Positions 23,364-32,312 of a DNA stretch of 64,000 bases are shown piece by piece. Origin of the DNA: JADZAI01 sp046348585 (GTDB lineage: Bacteria > Pseudomonadota > Alphaproteobacteria > Micropepsales > Micropepsaceae); contig JAXMDZ010000005.1 of NCBI GenBank assembly GCA_046348585.1, positions 102,495 to 166,494 of the forward strand. Direction: 5' to 3'. Position 1 is the stretch's first letter. The number at the start of each line of letters is the position of its first letter. A program made the position numbers and the translations under genes. The notes beneath the pieces were generated by a model, which did no database searches, was not told the origin of the DNA, and was given only the letters and a program-made list of their open reading frames with translations.

Positions 23364-24263
23364 ATGAGGCTCCTGGTACTCGGGTCCGGAGCCGGCGGAG
23401 GCCTCCCGCAGTGGAATGCGCCAAATGAGAACGGGCGGGCCGCCTTCGGGCGCGACCCGCTCGTTCCGTTTCGGAGCCAGTGTTCGCTGGCCGTCAGCCT
23501 CGACGGCTTCTCGTGGGCGATCCTCAACGCCGCACCCGATCTCAGACAGCAGATCATCGCCAATCCCCAGCTTCACCCGCGCCTGCCGCCCCGCTCCACC
23601 CCCATCGAGGCGGTGCTGCTGACGGGGGCGGAGATCGACCAGGTGACGGGTCTTCTGTGCCTGCGCGAGCGGCAGGCGTTCACGATCTACGGCACGCAGC
23701 CGACGCTGGCGGCGCTGGCGATGAACCCGATCTTCGAGGCGCTGTCCGAGGTGGTGACGCGCACGGCGCTGACCCCGGACGTCCCGTTCGAGCCGCTGCC
23801 GGGCCTCAAGGCCACCGCCATCGACCTGCCCGGCAAGGCGCCGCTTTATCTGGAGCGGACGCGGCCCGACCCGACGCGGGGGGAGCCCGGCGACTGCGCC
23901 GGCTTCGTGCTGGAAAGCGCGGGCAAGCGCGCCGTCTTCGCCCCCGGCTGCGCCCGCATGACGGAGGCCCTCGCCGATGCCTGCGAGGGCGCGGACGCGG
24001 TCTTTTTCGACGGCACGCTCTTTACCGACGACGAGATGATCCGGTCCGGCGAAGGGACCAAGACCGGCCGGCGCATGGGCCACATGCCGATGACCGGCCC
24101 CGGCGGCGCGGTCGAGGCCTTCGGCCAAATCCGCGCGGGGCGGAAATTCTTCATCCACATCAACAACACCAATCCCGCCCTGCGCTATGACAGCGCCGAA
24201 CGGGCGGCGCTGGCGGCCGAAGGCTGGGCGATCGCCGAGGACGGGATGGAGATTTCGCTGTGA
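23364..24263 (+). CDS. pqqB: PQQ biosynthesis protein PqqB
   Basis: PqqB is a metallo-beta-lactamase-fold protein that acts late in PQQ formation (tyrosine hydroxylation or handling of the precursor). The 299 residues show MRLLVLGSGAGGGLPQWN, FRSQCSLAVS, LTGAEIDQVTGLLCLRE, FFDGTLFTDDEM and HINNTNP, all typical of PqqB. Its stop overlaps the pqqC GTG start. Confidence 0.96.
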   Translation: MRLLVLGSGAGGGLPQWNAPNENGRAAFGRDPLVPFRSQCSLAVSLDGFSWAILNAAPDLRQQIIANPQLHPRLPPRSTPIEAVLLTGAEIDQVTGLLCLRERQAFTIYGTQPTLAALAMNPIFEALSEVVTRTALTPDVPFEPLPGLKATAIDLPGKAPLYLERTRPDPTRGEPGDCAGFVLESAGKRAVFAPGCARMTEALADACEGADAVFFDGTLFTDDEMIRSGEGTKTGRRMGHMPMTGPGGAVEAFGQIRAGRKFFIHINNTNPALRYDSAERAALAAEGWAIAEDGMEISL

Positions 24264-24991
24264 CCGCAATGATGTCGCCCGCCGCCTTCGAGGCGGCCCT
24301 GCGCGCCGTGGGGGCCGAGCGCTACCACGACAAGCATCCGTTCCACCGCCTGCTGCATACAGGCAAGCTGAACAAGGGACAGGTGCAGGCCTGGGCGCTT
24401 AACCGCTACGTCTATCAGGCGCATATCCCGATCAAGGACGCGGCGCTGATCGCCCGTTGCCCCGATCCGGCGCTGCGCCGTGCCTGGCGCTCGCGCCTCG
24501 CCGACCATGACGGCGACGAGAACCGCATCGGCGGCATCGCCCGCTGGCTGAAGCTGACCGATGCGCTCGGCTTCGAGCGCGACTATGTGACCTCGATGGC
24601 CGGCATCCTGCCCGCCTCGCTGTTCGCGGCGCAATCCTATGTCCGCTTCGTCTCGACCCGCAGCCTTCTGGAAGCCGTCGCCTCGTCGCTGACCGAATTG
24701 TTCTCGCCGACCATCATCGCCGAGCGCGTCGAAGGCATGCTCGCCGGCTACGATTTCATCGACCAGGAGGCGCTCGCCTATTTCCGGCCGCGCCTCACCG
24801 AAGCGCCGCAGGACTCGGCCTTCGCGCTCGCCTATTGCATCGAGAACGCCCGCACCCCGGCCGAACAAAAGGCCGTCATCGACGCGCTGAAGTTCAAGTG
24901 CGGCGTGCTGTGGTCGATGCTCGACGCGCTGCATTTCGCCTATGTCGCGCCCGGCCTCGTGCCGCCCGGCGCCTTCGTTCCGCAGGGATGA
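24260..24991 (+). CDS. pqqC: pyrroloquinoline-quinone synthase PqqC
   Basis: PqqC catalyses the last ring closure and oxidation to PQQ using O2, without metal or cofactor. The 243 residues are all-helical: YHDKHPFHRLLHTGKLNKGQ, NRYVYQAHIPIKDAA, LTELFSPTII and LKFKCGVLWSMLDA. The start is GTG 24260 in a GTGA overlap with pqqB; ATG at 24269 or 24272 is possible. The stop overlaps pqqD. Confidence 0.96.
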   Translation: MTAMMSPAAFEAALRAVGAERYHDKHPFHRLLHTGKLNKGQVQAWALNRYVYQAHIPIKDAALIARCPDPALRRAWRSRLADHDGDENRIGGIARWLKLTDALGFERDYVTSMAGILPASLFAAQSYVRFVSTRSLLEAVASSLTELFSPTIIAERVEGMLAGYDFIDQEALAYFRPRLTEAPQDSAFALAYCIENARTPAEQKAVIDALKFKCGVLWSMLDALHFAYVAPGLVPPGAFVPQG

Positions 24992-25248
24992 GCGCGCCCA
25001 GCCTCGCGCCGGGCGTGCGCCTGCACCACGACAGGGTGCGGGCGCGCGAGGTGCTGCTGGCGCCCGAGCGCATCGTCGCGCTGGACGAGACGGCGGCGGC
25101 GATCCTTGCGCTGGTGGACGGACGGCGCAGCCTCGCGGAGATCGCCGCGCGGCTCGCCGCCGACTACGACGCCGATCCCGCCGAGATCGAGGCCGATGCC
25201 GCGGCGCTCGTCGCCGATCTCGCGGCGCGGGGCTATGTGCGGCCATGA
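24988..25248 (+). CDS. pqqD: PqqA-binding chaperone PqqD
   Basis: PqqD is an 86-residue RiPP recognition-element protein that holds PqqA and delivers it to PqqE. Seen are a strand-rich N-terminus (LAPGVRLHHDRVRAREVLLAPE), ALDETAAAILALVDG, then winged-helix-like helices LAEIAARLAADYDAD and a closing ALVADLAARGYV. Both ends overlap neighbours by four bases (ATGA), so pqqC, pqqD and pqqE are translated in tight sequence. Confidence 0.94.
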   Translation: MSAPSLAPGVRLHHDRVRAREVLLAPERIVALDETAAAILALVDGRRSLAEIAARLAADYDADPAEIEADAAALVADLAARGYVRP

Positions 25249-26328
25249 CGCCCGCGCCGCCGACCGGCCTTCTCGCCGAACTGACGCATCGCTGTCCCCT
25301 CGCCTGCCCCTATTGCTCCAACCCGCTGGAGCTGGTGCAGGCGGAGCGCGAACTGGACACCGCGACCTGGGCGCGGGTGTTCCGCGAGGCGGCCGATCTC
25401 GGCGTGCTGCAACTCCACCTCTCGGGCGGCGAGCCCGCCTCGCGGCGCGATCTTGAGGCGCTGGTCGCGGCGGCGCGCGAGGCCGGGCTCTACACCAACC
25501 TCATCACCTCGGGCATCGGGCTGACCGAGGAGCGGCTGAAGCGGCTGGCGGCGGCGGGCCTCGACCATGTGCAGCTCTCGCTTCAGGACGTGGACGCGCA
25601 AAGCTCCGACCGCATCGGCGGCTATGCGGGCTACGAGCGCAAGCGCGCGGTCGCGGCCTGGACGCGGGCGCTCGGCCTCGCGCTGACGCTCAACGCGCCG
25701 CTCCACCGGGCGAACGTCCACAACGCGGCGCGCTTCATCGACCTGGCGCTGGAGATGGATTGCGGGCGGATCGAGATGGCCCACATCCAGTATTACGGCT
25801 GGGCGCTCATCAACCGCGCCGCGCTGCTGCCGACGCGGGCCCAACTGGACGAGACGATCGCGCTGGTCGCCGCGGCGCGGGAACGGCTGAAAGGCCGTCT
25901 GGTGCTCGATTTCGTGATCCCCGACTATTACGCCGACGCGCCCAAGGCCTGCATGGGCGGCTGGGGCCGCGAGGTGATCGTGGTCGCGCCCGACGGCGCG
26001 GCGATGCCCTGCTCACGCCGCCGCCGGCCTGCCGGGGATGGCGTTCCTCAACGTGCGCGACACGCCGCTCGCCGAGATTTGGACCGGCAGCGAGGCCTTC
26101 AACCGCTTCCGCGGCACGGAGTGGATGCGCGAACCCTGCCGCGGCTGCGCCAATGCCGAGATCGACTGGGGCGGCTGCCGCTGTCAGGCGATGGCGCTGG
26201 CGGGCGCGGCGGAGGCGACCGATCCGGCTTGCGCCCTGTCGCCCCGCCACGCGGCGATGCGGGCGATCGGCGAAGCGGAAGCCGATGCCCCGCCCCCGCC
26301 CTACCGCTATCGCCGGATGGATCGCTAG
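25245..26328 (+). CDS. pqqE: PqqA radical SAM peptide cyclase PqqE, frame broken by one base
   Basis: PqqE links Glu and Tyr of PqqA by a carbon-carbon bond. The radical SAM motif is CPLACPYC near residue 18, followed by LSGGEP. The SPASM part has CMGGWGRE and MPC. Right after that Cys the frame as written runs into nonsense. Reading past the T at 26013 restores HAAAGLPGMAFLNVRD and the rest: FNRFRGTEWMREPCRGC and EIDWGGCRCQ to a stop at 26326-26328. One extra base is the simplest account. Every other residue looks healthy, so sequence error is more likely than true loss. Confidence 0.9.
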
Positions 26329-27325
26329 GCGATCTTCAGCGCGATCTTGCCGAAATGGCCCTGCCCCTTCATCAGCTCGAAGCCGGCGCGGGCTTCGGCG
26401 AAGGGCAGCGTGCGATCGACCACCGGCGCGATGCGGTTGGCGGCGATGGCGCGGCACATGTCCTCGAACATCGCGCGGCTGCCGACGCTGATGCCCCTGA
26501 TGTTGAGATTGCCGCCGAAGATCGCGGCGATGGGGATGTCCTGCGTGAAGCCGCCGACGACGCCGATGACCGAGATGTGGCCGTCGATGCGCGCCGCCTG
26601 AAGCGACTGCACGAAGGTGCCCGCGCCGCCGACCTCGACGATATGGTCCGCGCCGAGGCCGCCGGTGATGCGGCGGACTTCCTTCGCCCATTCCGACGTC
26701 GTCTTGTAGTTGATGAGGTGATCGGCCCCCAGCGCCCGCGCGCGCTCCAGCTTCTCGTCGGACGACGAGGTGGCGATGACCGTCGCGCCCGCCGCCTTGG
26801 CGAACTGGAGCGCGAAGATCGAAACGCCGCCGGTGCCCTGCACCACCACCGTCTCGCCCGCCTTGAGGCCGCCTTCCATGAGGCCGCGCCAGGCGGTGAG
26901 GCCGGCGCAGGGCAGCGTCGCGACCTGCTCGTCGGTGAGGAAACCGGCGCCTTCGAGACGCCTTCTTCGGAAAGGCACATATACTCGGTGAGGCAGCCGT
27001 CGATCGGGCCGCCGAGCGAGGTGCCGAGCGCCCGCGCCTCCGGCCGCCCCGAAAGCCAGCCCTGGAAGAACGACGGCGCGACGCGGTCGCCCGCCTTCAC
27101 GCGCGTGACGCCTTCGCCCGTCTCCTCCACCACGCCGCAGCCGTCGGACAGCGGAATGAAGGGCAGCCGGTAGAGCCCCATCGTGACGTTGACGAGGTCG
27201 CGGTAGTTGAGCGACGCCGCCTTCATGCGGATGAGAACCTGCCCCGGCCCAGGTTTCGGCACGTCGCGCTCGACGAGCTTCAGATTGTCGAGGCCGGCGG
27301 CCCCTTCGAGCTGGATGCATTTCAT
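26325..27325 (-). CDS. MDR-family NAD(P)-dependent oxidoreductase, frame broken
   Basis: This is a medium-chain dehydrogenase/quinone-reductase-type protein (COG0604-like), about 333 residues when repaired. The N-terminal part has MKCIQLEGAAGLDNLKLVE and ASLNYRDLVNV; the C-terminal part has a Rossmann motif VQGTGGVSIFALQFAKAAGA and HFGKIALKI. The frame breaks near 26941-26948: LSEEGVSKAP runs out of frame and FLTDEQVATLPCAGLTAW resumes one base off, consistent with one lost base. It is the last gene of a five-gene operon, with its start overlapping the MFS stop. Confidence 0.82.
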
Positions 27326-28525
27326 GGCGTCGTCTCCGTTGCGAAAAGCGTGCTCCCGTTCCAGACCCGGGCGAGCATGAGCGTGAGGCCCAGCGCCAGC
27401 AAGGACAGTCCGGCGGGGAGAAGATAGGCGTAGCCGCCGATCGCCCCGAACAGCGGCCCGGCGAGGAAGGTGACCGCGCCGGTGGCGAGGCCGTAGGCGG
27501 CGACCGCGAACAGCGACTGGGCGGTCGCCGCGAGGGTCAGCGGCACGGCGCGCCCGAGGAACTGCATCGTGCCCAGATGGACGAGGCCGAACGATCCGGC
27601 GTGCAGCACCTGCAGCAGCGCCGCCGTGACCGGATCGGCCTCGAACGCCATGCCGGTCCAGCGCGCCGCCCCGGCGGCGGTGCCGAGGGCGATCAGCGTC
27701 GTCGCCCGGACGCCGCGCGTCAGCCACGGCGCGACAAGGGAACAGCAGCACCTCGACGAAGACGCCGAGGCCCCAGAGGAAGCCGATATAGCCGGTCGTG
27801 TAGCCGAGGCGCTCGAAATTGAGCGTGCCCATCGCGTAATAGACGCCGTGCGCCGACTGCGCCGCGCTGGTCGCCGCGACGAAGACCAGAAACGTCCGGT
27901 GACGGATGAGTTGCCCCGCCTGGGCCAGCGTCAGCCTCAGCGCCCGGCCGATGCCCGCGACATGGGCGGCCTCGCGGCGGAGCTTCGGCAGCGGCAGGAA
28001 GCAGACGATCTGGGCGAGGACGGTCGAGGCGACCATCGCCGCCACCCACTGCACGCCGACCAGGCCGACCGCGACGCCCCCTGCGTAATTGCCGACCACG
28101 AAGGCGAACGAGCCGATGGCGCGCACCCGCGAATAGTGAAAGCCGTAATCGTCGGCGCCGCGCGCCGTCTGCGTCTCGATGATCGGACCGAGCGAGGAGT
28201 GGAACGTCGCCGCCGTGACGGTGAGGGCGAAGATCGGCCAGAAGCCGTTGCCCTCGCCGAACAGCGCCAGCGATCCGAACAGCGCCAGGCTGATCGAGGC
28301 GATGACGAGCGCCACCATGCGGCGGTCGTTCAGCGCGTCGGCGATCAGCCCGACGACCGGCGAGACGAAGACGCGGGTGAGCATCCCGACCCCGAGGATC
28401 ATCGAGGTCTGCTGCGGCGAGATGCCGTTGTGCTGGAGCCAGAGCGGGAAGAACGGCAGATAGACGCCTCCCAGCAGCGCGAGCGCGCTCTGGGCGAGCG
28501 CAAATCGTGCCGCCGGAAACCGCAT
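27322..28525 (-). CDS. MFS transporter (HcaT/MFS_1-like), frame broken
   Basis: This is a 12-helix major facilitator of about 400 residues when repaired. The N-terminus (YLPFFPLWLQHNGISPQQTSMI in outline, VSPVVGLIADALNDRR) resembles 3-phenylpropionate-type importers. Near 27736 the frame fails: VEVLLFP is followed by CRAVADA, whereas one base less gives VAPWLTRGVRATTLIALG, which leads into the remaining helices to the stop at 27322. The neighbours suggest import of an organic acid or aromatic/alicyclic compound; this is inference. Confidence 0.8.
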
Positions 28526-28545
28526 GATGTGCGCCGCGCCCCCGG

Positions 28546-28947
28546 CTACATGGCGGGCAGATGGAGGCGGCGGCGGGCGGCCGATTCCTTCAGGAAGGCC
28601 GCGATCTCGCGCTCCAGCGCCTTGTCGCCGCCCGGCCCTTCGGCCTTTTCCTGCAAGGCGATGAGGGCGCGGGTCAGCGCGGCGTTCTCCGCGTTCAGCG
28701 CCGCGATGGCGAGACCGCCGGGCGCGACGTCGACCGCGACGCCGCCGCGCGCCAGGATTTCGCGCAGGCGCGCGTTCTCCCAGGCCCGCACGTCGGCGGC
28801 CCGGCCGTATTCCTGCGCGGCGAGGATCATCACGATCGCCACCGTCGAGGCCGAACCCTGGCCGTAGCCGGGGGCGATGTTGGGGGCGATCTCCATCAGC
28901 AGCTTGCCGGCCGCGAGATTGAGAAGGGCGTCCGCTTCGGGGATCAT
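28546..28947 (-). CDS. conserved hypothetical protein, helical
   Basis: This 133-residue, mostly helical soluble protein shows ALLNLAAGKLLMEIAPNIAP and TVAIVMILAAQEYGRAADVR, with a C-terminal coiled region. It is coupled to the APH-like kinase upstream by an ATGA overlap. Short helical partners next to ACAD10-type phosphotransferases are common in actinobacteria and alphaproteobacteria, but I do not recognise this one securely. Function is unknown. Confidence 0.65.
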   Translation of the reverse strand: MIPEADALLNLAAGKLLMEIAPNIAPGYGQGSASTVAIVMILAAQEYGRAADVRAWENARLREILARGGVAVDVAPGGLAIAALNAENAALTRALIALQEKAEGPGGDKALEREIAAFLKESAARRRLHLPAM

Positions 28948-29955
28948 GCTGCGTCCTCCGCCAGCCGGTCGGCGATGACCTGATTGTGGAACGAGAGGCA
29001 ATACCAGCCCGAGAAGGCGTTGACCGGATCGGTGTTCTTGCCGTCCTGCACTTCGGCGGCGGCCGAAATCCAGATGCCGAGCCCCTTGAGGCTGGCGAAC
29101 ATCTCCCACCATTTGAGCGCCGCGGGATCGGCCTTGAGGCCGCTCGTGCGCTCCCAATGGGCGATCGCCTCGGCGCGCGAGCACATGCCGCCCGGCCGCG
29201 CCGGATTGTGGTGCGCCCACAGCGGATCGAGCGCCCAGCCCAGATCCTCCAGCGGATCGCCGAGATGGGCCATCTCCCAGTCGAGAATGGCCGCGATCGT
29301 GCCGTCCTCGCGGAAGAGGAAATTGCCGGTGCGATAATCGCCGTGCACGACGCCCACCTTCTGGGCCGGCGGCGGCGGGTTGCGCCGCAGCCAGCGGATC
29401 GCCGCGCGGGCGATCGGCTGCGGCTCGCGCTCGTCCTCGTCGATCACTTTCTCCCATTTGGCGAGTTCGGCGGACCAGCAAGCATCGGCGGCCGGGGCCT
29501 CCCAGTCGAGCCCGAGCGCCTTCGGATCGGCCTTGGCGATCTCGCCGAGCGAACCGAAGAACTGCGCGCCGATCTTGGCGGCGTGCGGGCCGTAGGGTTC
29601 GGCCAGCAGCACGCTGGCGGCGGTCGCGTTCTCGATCTCCTCCATCATGAAGAAGGGACGTTCCAGCCAGGATTCGTCCTGCTCCAGCGCGAGCGCCTCG
29701 GGCACCGGCACGGGCGTGCCGTGGAAGGCGCGATAGGCCGCGAACTCGACCGTGCGTTCGGTCTCGATCAGCGAGGTCGGGTCGCGGCGCAGGATGAAGC
29801 CGCGCTCCGCCCCGCCCTCGACGATGCGCACGCGATAGGTTTCGCGCGAGGCTCCGCCATGGATGCGCTGAAGGCCGACGACGGCCGCCTCGCGTCCCCG
29901 TGGCTTTGAGATAGGCGGCGATGCGGTCCGCCAGAACCTGGTCGCTGACGCTCAC
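28944..29955 (-). CDS. APH-family phosphotransferase (acyl-CoA-linked type), frame broken
   Basis: This is an aminoglycoside-phosphotransferase-fold kinase of about 337 residues. The Brenner motif is VVHGDYRTGNFLF and the metal-binding motif ILDWEMAHLGDP. This sub-type usually accompanies acyl-CoA dehydrogenases and hydroxyacid catabolism rather than drug resistance. Near 29892 the frame slips after TGTR; adding one base gives EAAVVGLQRIHGGASRETYRV and the intact rest. The start is GTG 29955, overlapping the upstream gene's stop (GTGA). Confidence 0.82.
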
Positions 29956-31058
29956 GGCGCGACGTCCAGCAGGTCCTTGAAGCCCGAAGGCGCGTGCGGG
30001 CCGAAGACGAGCTGCTCCAGCACGCCGCAGCCTTCGCGCTTCTCGCCGGCCTCGCTCTCCAGCGTCACCTTGCTGAAGGCCTGGACGTGCAGGCGGTCGA
30101 AGGCGTTCTCGTTTTCCTTCGCCAGATCGAACAGCTCGAAGCCGAGCGCGTTCTCGCCCTTGTAGTGGCCATGACCCCATTGCGGGTTCAGATAGCCGAG
30201 GCCCGCCATGTAGAACTGCCATTGCGGACGGTAGTGCAGCTTCCACTTGCCGCCCTTGCCGTCGTCGAACGCCACGTCGCACGACTTGGCGTGACGGGTG
30301 CCCGACTTGAAGGCGACGGTCGAGGAAACGCGCTTCATGTGGACCGGCGGCGCGTCGCCGGCCATCGCCATCACGCCGGCCTCGTTCCACGGCTCGCCGC
30401 TGGCTTCGGCGTTGTTGTGGTAGAGCGTGATGCGGTCGTCGAAATTGGTCGGCCCCCACAGCCAGTAGAATTGCGGCGCGGGCGGCGGCGCGACCGGCTG
30501 GCTGTCGGCGGCGCCGACCGGGCGCACGCCCCACGAACGGTCGCGGGTGCCCCAGAAGCGGTCGGGCCTGATCTCGATGCGCTTGCCCTCGACCTCCAGC
30601 CAGCCCTCATAGGTGCCGTTCTGGGTGAGGCGGGTGTAGTCCATCGTGGTGCGCGGGCCGATCTGGTGGATGAAGCGCGGCTCCTCCACCACGGCGGCGC
30701 GCTTGGTGAAGGTGAATTCGCCCTTCACGCCGTACTGGTTGTCGGCGCAGCGCACGCGCAGCTTCACCAGCGGCTCCAGCACGTCGACGGCGATCGGGCC
30801 GACCACGGTGTCCATCCGCTCCATGCCGAGAATGCGCGAGGCGTGGACGTTGTACTGCTTGCCGTCGGCGACCACGCAGAACGAGCCGTCGATGATGTTC
30901 AGGTGCGGATAGATGCCCATCGCGGCGGCGAAGAAGACCTCGCCGTCCTTCGAATAGCCGTTGAAGAAGTAACGGTCGTAGAAATTGCGGTCGGTCCCGG
31001 CATAGGCGATCGGCACCGGCAATTGGTGAATCGGATAGTCGTCGGCCTTGGTGAGCAT
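29952..31058 (-). CDS. AttH/lipocalin-like conserved protein
   Basis: This 368-residue, beta-rich protein has no signal peptide. Visible stretches are DYPIHQLPVPIAYAGTDRNF, FFAAAMGIYPHLNIIDGSF, DRFWGTRDRSWGVRP and PQFYWLWGPTNFDD. The RDxSWGxRP string with a preceding WGxRD is the hallmark of AttH/hydroxyneurosporene-synthase-type double lipocalins, seen beside steroid and hydrocarbon catabolism genes. The start is ATG 31058 behind GAGG; an upstream TTG at 31097 is less likely. It is the first gene of the five-gene operon. Confidence 0.72.
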   Translation of the reverse strand: MLTKADDYPIHQLPVPIAYAGTDRNFYDRYFFNGYSKDGEVFFAAAMGIYPHLNIIDGSFCVVADGKQYNVHASRILGMERMDTVVGPIAVDVLEPLVKLRVRCADNQYGVKGEFTFTKRAAVVEEPRFIHQIGPRTTMDYTRLTQNGTYEGWLEVEGKRIEIRPDRFWGTRDRSWGVRPVGAADSQPVAPPPAPQFYWLWGPTNFDDRITLYHNNAEASGEPWNEAGVMAMAGDAPPVHMKRVSSTVAFKSGTRHAKSCDVAFDDGKGGKWKLHYRPQWQFYMAGLGYLNPQWGHGHYKGENALGFELFDLAKENENAFDRLHVQAFSKVTLESEAGEKREGCGVLEQLVFGPHAPSGFKDLLDVAP

Positions 31059-31139
31059 CCTGGGTTTCCTCGGGTGGCTGATTATCGTTGCCGCCAAGGT
31101 AGGGCCGGGCCGCCCTCCGATGCAATTGTGACGTTGGCG

Positions 31140-31766
31140 TCAGGCGTCGGCGCTGGGGCGGGCCGAGACCCTGGCGTGCCAGGTCTTCAGCCGGGCGCAC
31201 TCGTCCGGGACCGGCAGGCCGATAAAGGCCGAAAAATCGAGGATCGTCAGCGTCACGATATCGGCCATCGAATAGGCGTCGCCCGCGATGTAGTCGCGCC
31301 CGGCGATCTCGCGGTCGAGCCAGTCCATCCCGCTCAGCGCCCGCCCCCGGCTGTATTCGCCGAAATCGGCGTAGCGCTGGATGCCGTGGGTCCTAGCGTA
31401 GCGCTCGGTATAGGGGTGGGTGTTGATCCAAACATGGCCGACATGAGCGCCGACCTGCTGTTCGACGCGCCTGATCCACATGTCGATCAGGCCGATCTCC
31501 TTGGGGGTCACGCCGAACAGCGGCGGATCGGGCTTCAGCGCCTCCAGATAGCGGCAGATCGAGACCGTCTCGCTGATCGCCGTGCCGTCGTCGAGTTCGA
31601 GCACCGGCACCTGGCCCAGCGAATTGCGGGCGCGGTGATCGTCCAGCTTGTGCTCGCCGGCCGCCAGCGAGACCGGCACGCGCTCGACCGTCATGCCCTT
31701 CTCCGCCAGGAATATCCGCACGCGGCGCGGATTGGGCGCGGGCATCGCCGCGTCGTAGAGCTTCAT
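31140..31766 (-). CDS. glutathione S-transferase family protein
   Basis: This 208-residue enzyme has an N-terminal thioredoxin-like domain (KLYDAAMPAPNPRRVRIFLAE, then GQVPVLELDDGTAISETVSI with the glutathione gamma-Glu contact) and a helical C-terminal domain (GDAYSMADIVTLTILDF, the usual N-capping box region). It conjugates or reduces small electrophiles with glutathione. It is separated by 81 bases from the operon downstream and divergent from DUF423. Confidence 0.9.
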   Translation of the reverse strand: MKLYDAAMPAPNPRRVRIFLAEKGMTVERVPVSLAAGEHKLDDHRARNSLGQVPVLELDDGTAISETVSICRYLEALKPDPPLFGVTPKEIGLIDMWIRRVEQQVGAHVGHVWINTHPYTERYARTHGIQRYADFGEYSRGRALSGMDWLDREIAGRDYIAGDAYSMADIVTLTILDFSAFIGLPVPDECARLKTWHARVSARPSADA

Positions 31767-31860
31767 GGCATCCTTCCCCGTGCGGCGCTTTCCAGGACGG
31801 ACGCGCCGTGCTTTGTGAATTTGCTAGGACGCGGCGGCGCGGCCGTCAAATGGAGGGACC

Positions 31861-32233
31861 ATGGGCTTTCTGCTGATCGCCGCCGGACTGGCAGGCCTGA
31901 CCGGCGTGGCGGCGGGGGCCTTCGGAGCCCATGCGCTCAAGGGTAGCCTCAGCCCGGAGATGCTGGCGGATCTGGCAGACCGGGGCGCTCTACCACCTGC
32001 TCCACGCGGCGGCGCTGCTGGGCGTCGCGGTGCTCGCCCGCGACGGCGCGGCGGCCCGCCCGGCGCTCTGGGCGGGGATCGCCTTCGCCGCCGGGATCGT
32101 CCTCTTCTCGGGCTCGCTCTACCTTCTGGCGCTGACCGGCACGCGGGCGCTGGGCGCGGTGACGCCGTTCGGCGGAGTCGCCTTCATGGCTGGCTGGGCG
32201 ATGCTGATCTGGGCGGGCTGGCGGGCGGCCTGA
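31861..32233 (+). CDS. DUF423 membrane protein, frame broken
   Basis: This is a small four-helix membrane protein of about 123 residues. The N-terminal GVAAGAFGAHALKGSLSPEML is the DUF423 hallmark. After LA the written frame gives DLADRGALPP. Dropping one G near 31968-31969 gives IWQTGALYHLLHAAALLGV and the remaining helices through VTPFGGVAFMAGW. This is one of five similar breaks in this region. Function is unknown. Confidence 0.82.
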
Positions 32234-32237
32234 GGGC

Positions 32238-32288
32238 TTTACGTCCCCGGCATGTTTACGTGCCCGATATGCCGGACTAGCATATCGG
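32238..32288. promoter_or_regulatory. tandem 17-bp repeat plus 25-bp palindrome before the FAD gene
   Basis: tttacgtccccggcatg (32238-32254) is followed immediately by tttacgtgcccgatatg (32255-32271), 14 of 17 bases identical. Overlapping the second copy is a perfect palindrome with arms ccgatatgc (32264-32272) and gcatatcgg (32280-32288). It ends 24 bases before the FAD oxidoreductase start. The layout looks like an operator for a dimeric repressor or activator; the protein is not identified. Confidence 0.5.
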
Positions 32289-32312
32289 ATCGCTATTCAA
32301 CGGTATCAAAAC

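Noticed and set aside
26013..26038. Programmed frameshift in pqqE
   Set aside because: No slippery heptamer or obvious stimulatory structure, and four other unrelated genes nearby show the same kind of break.
28944..29955. Aminoglycoside resistance gene
   Set aside because: The fold is APH, but the sequence and operon context fit the acyl-CoA/hydroxyacid-linked phosphotransferases, not drug-modifying enzymes.
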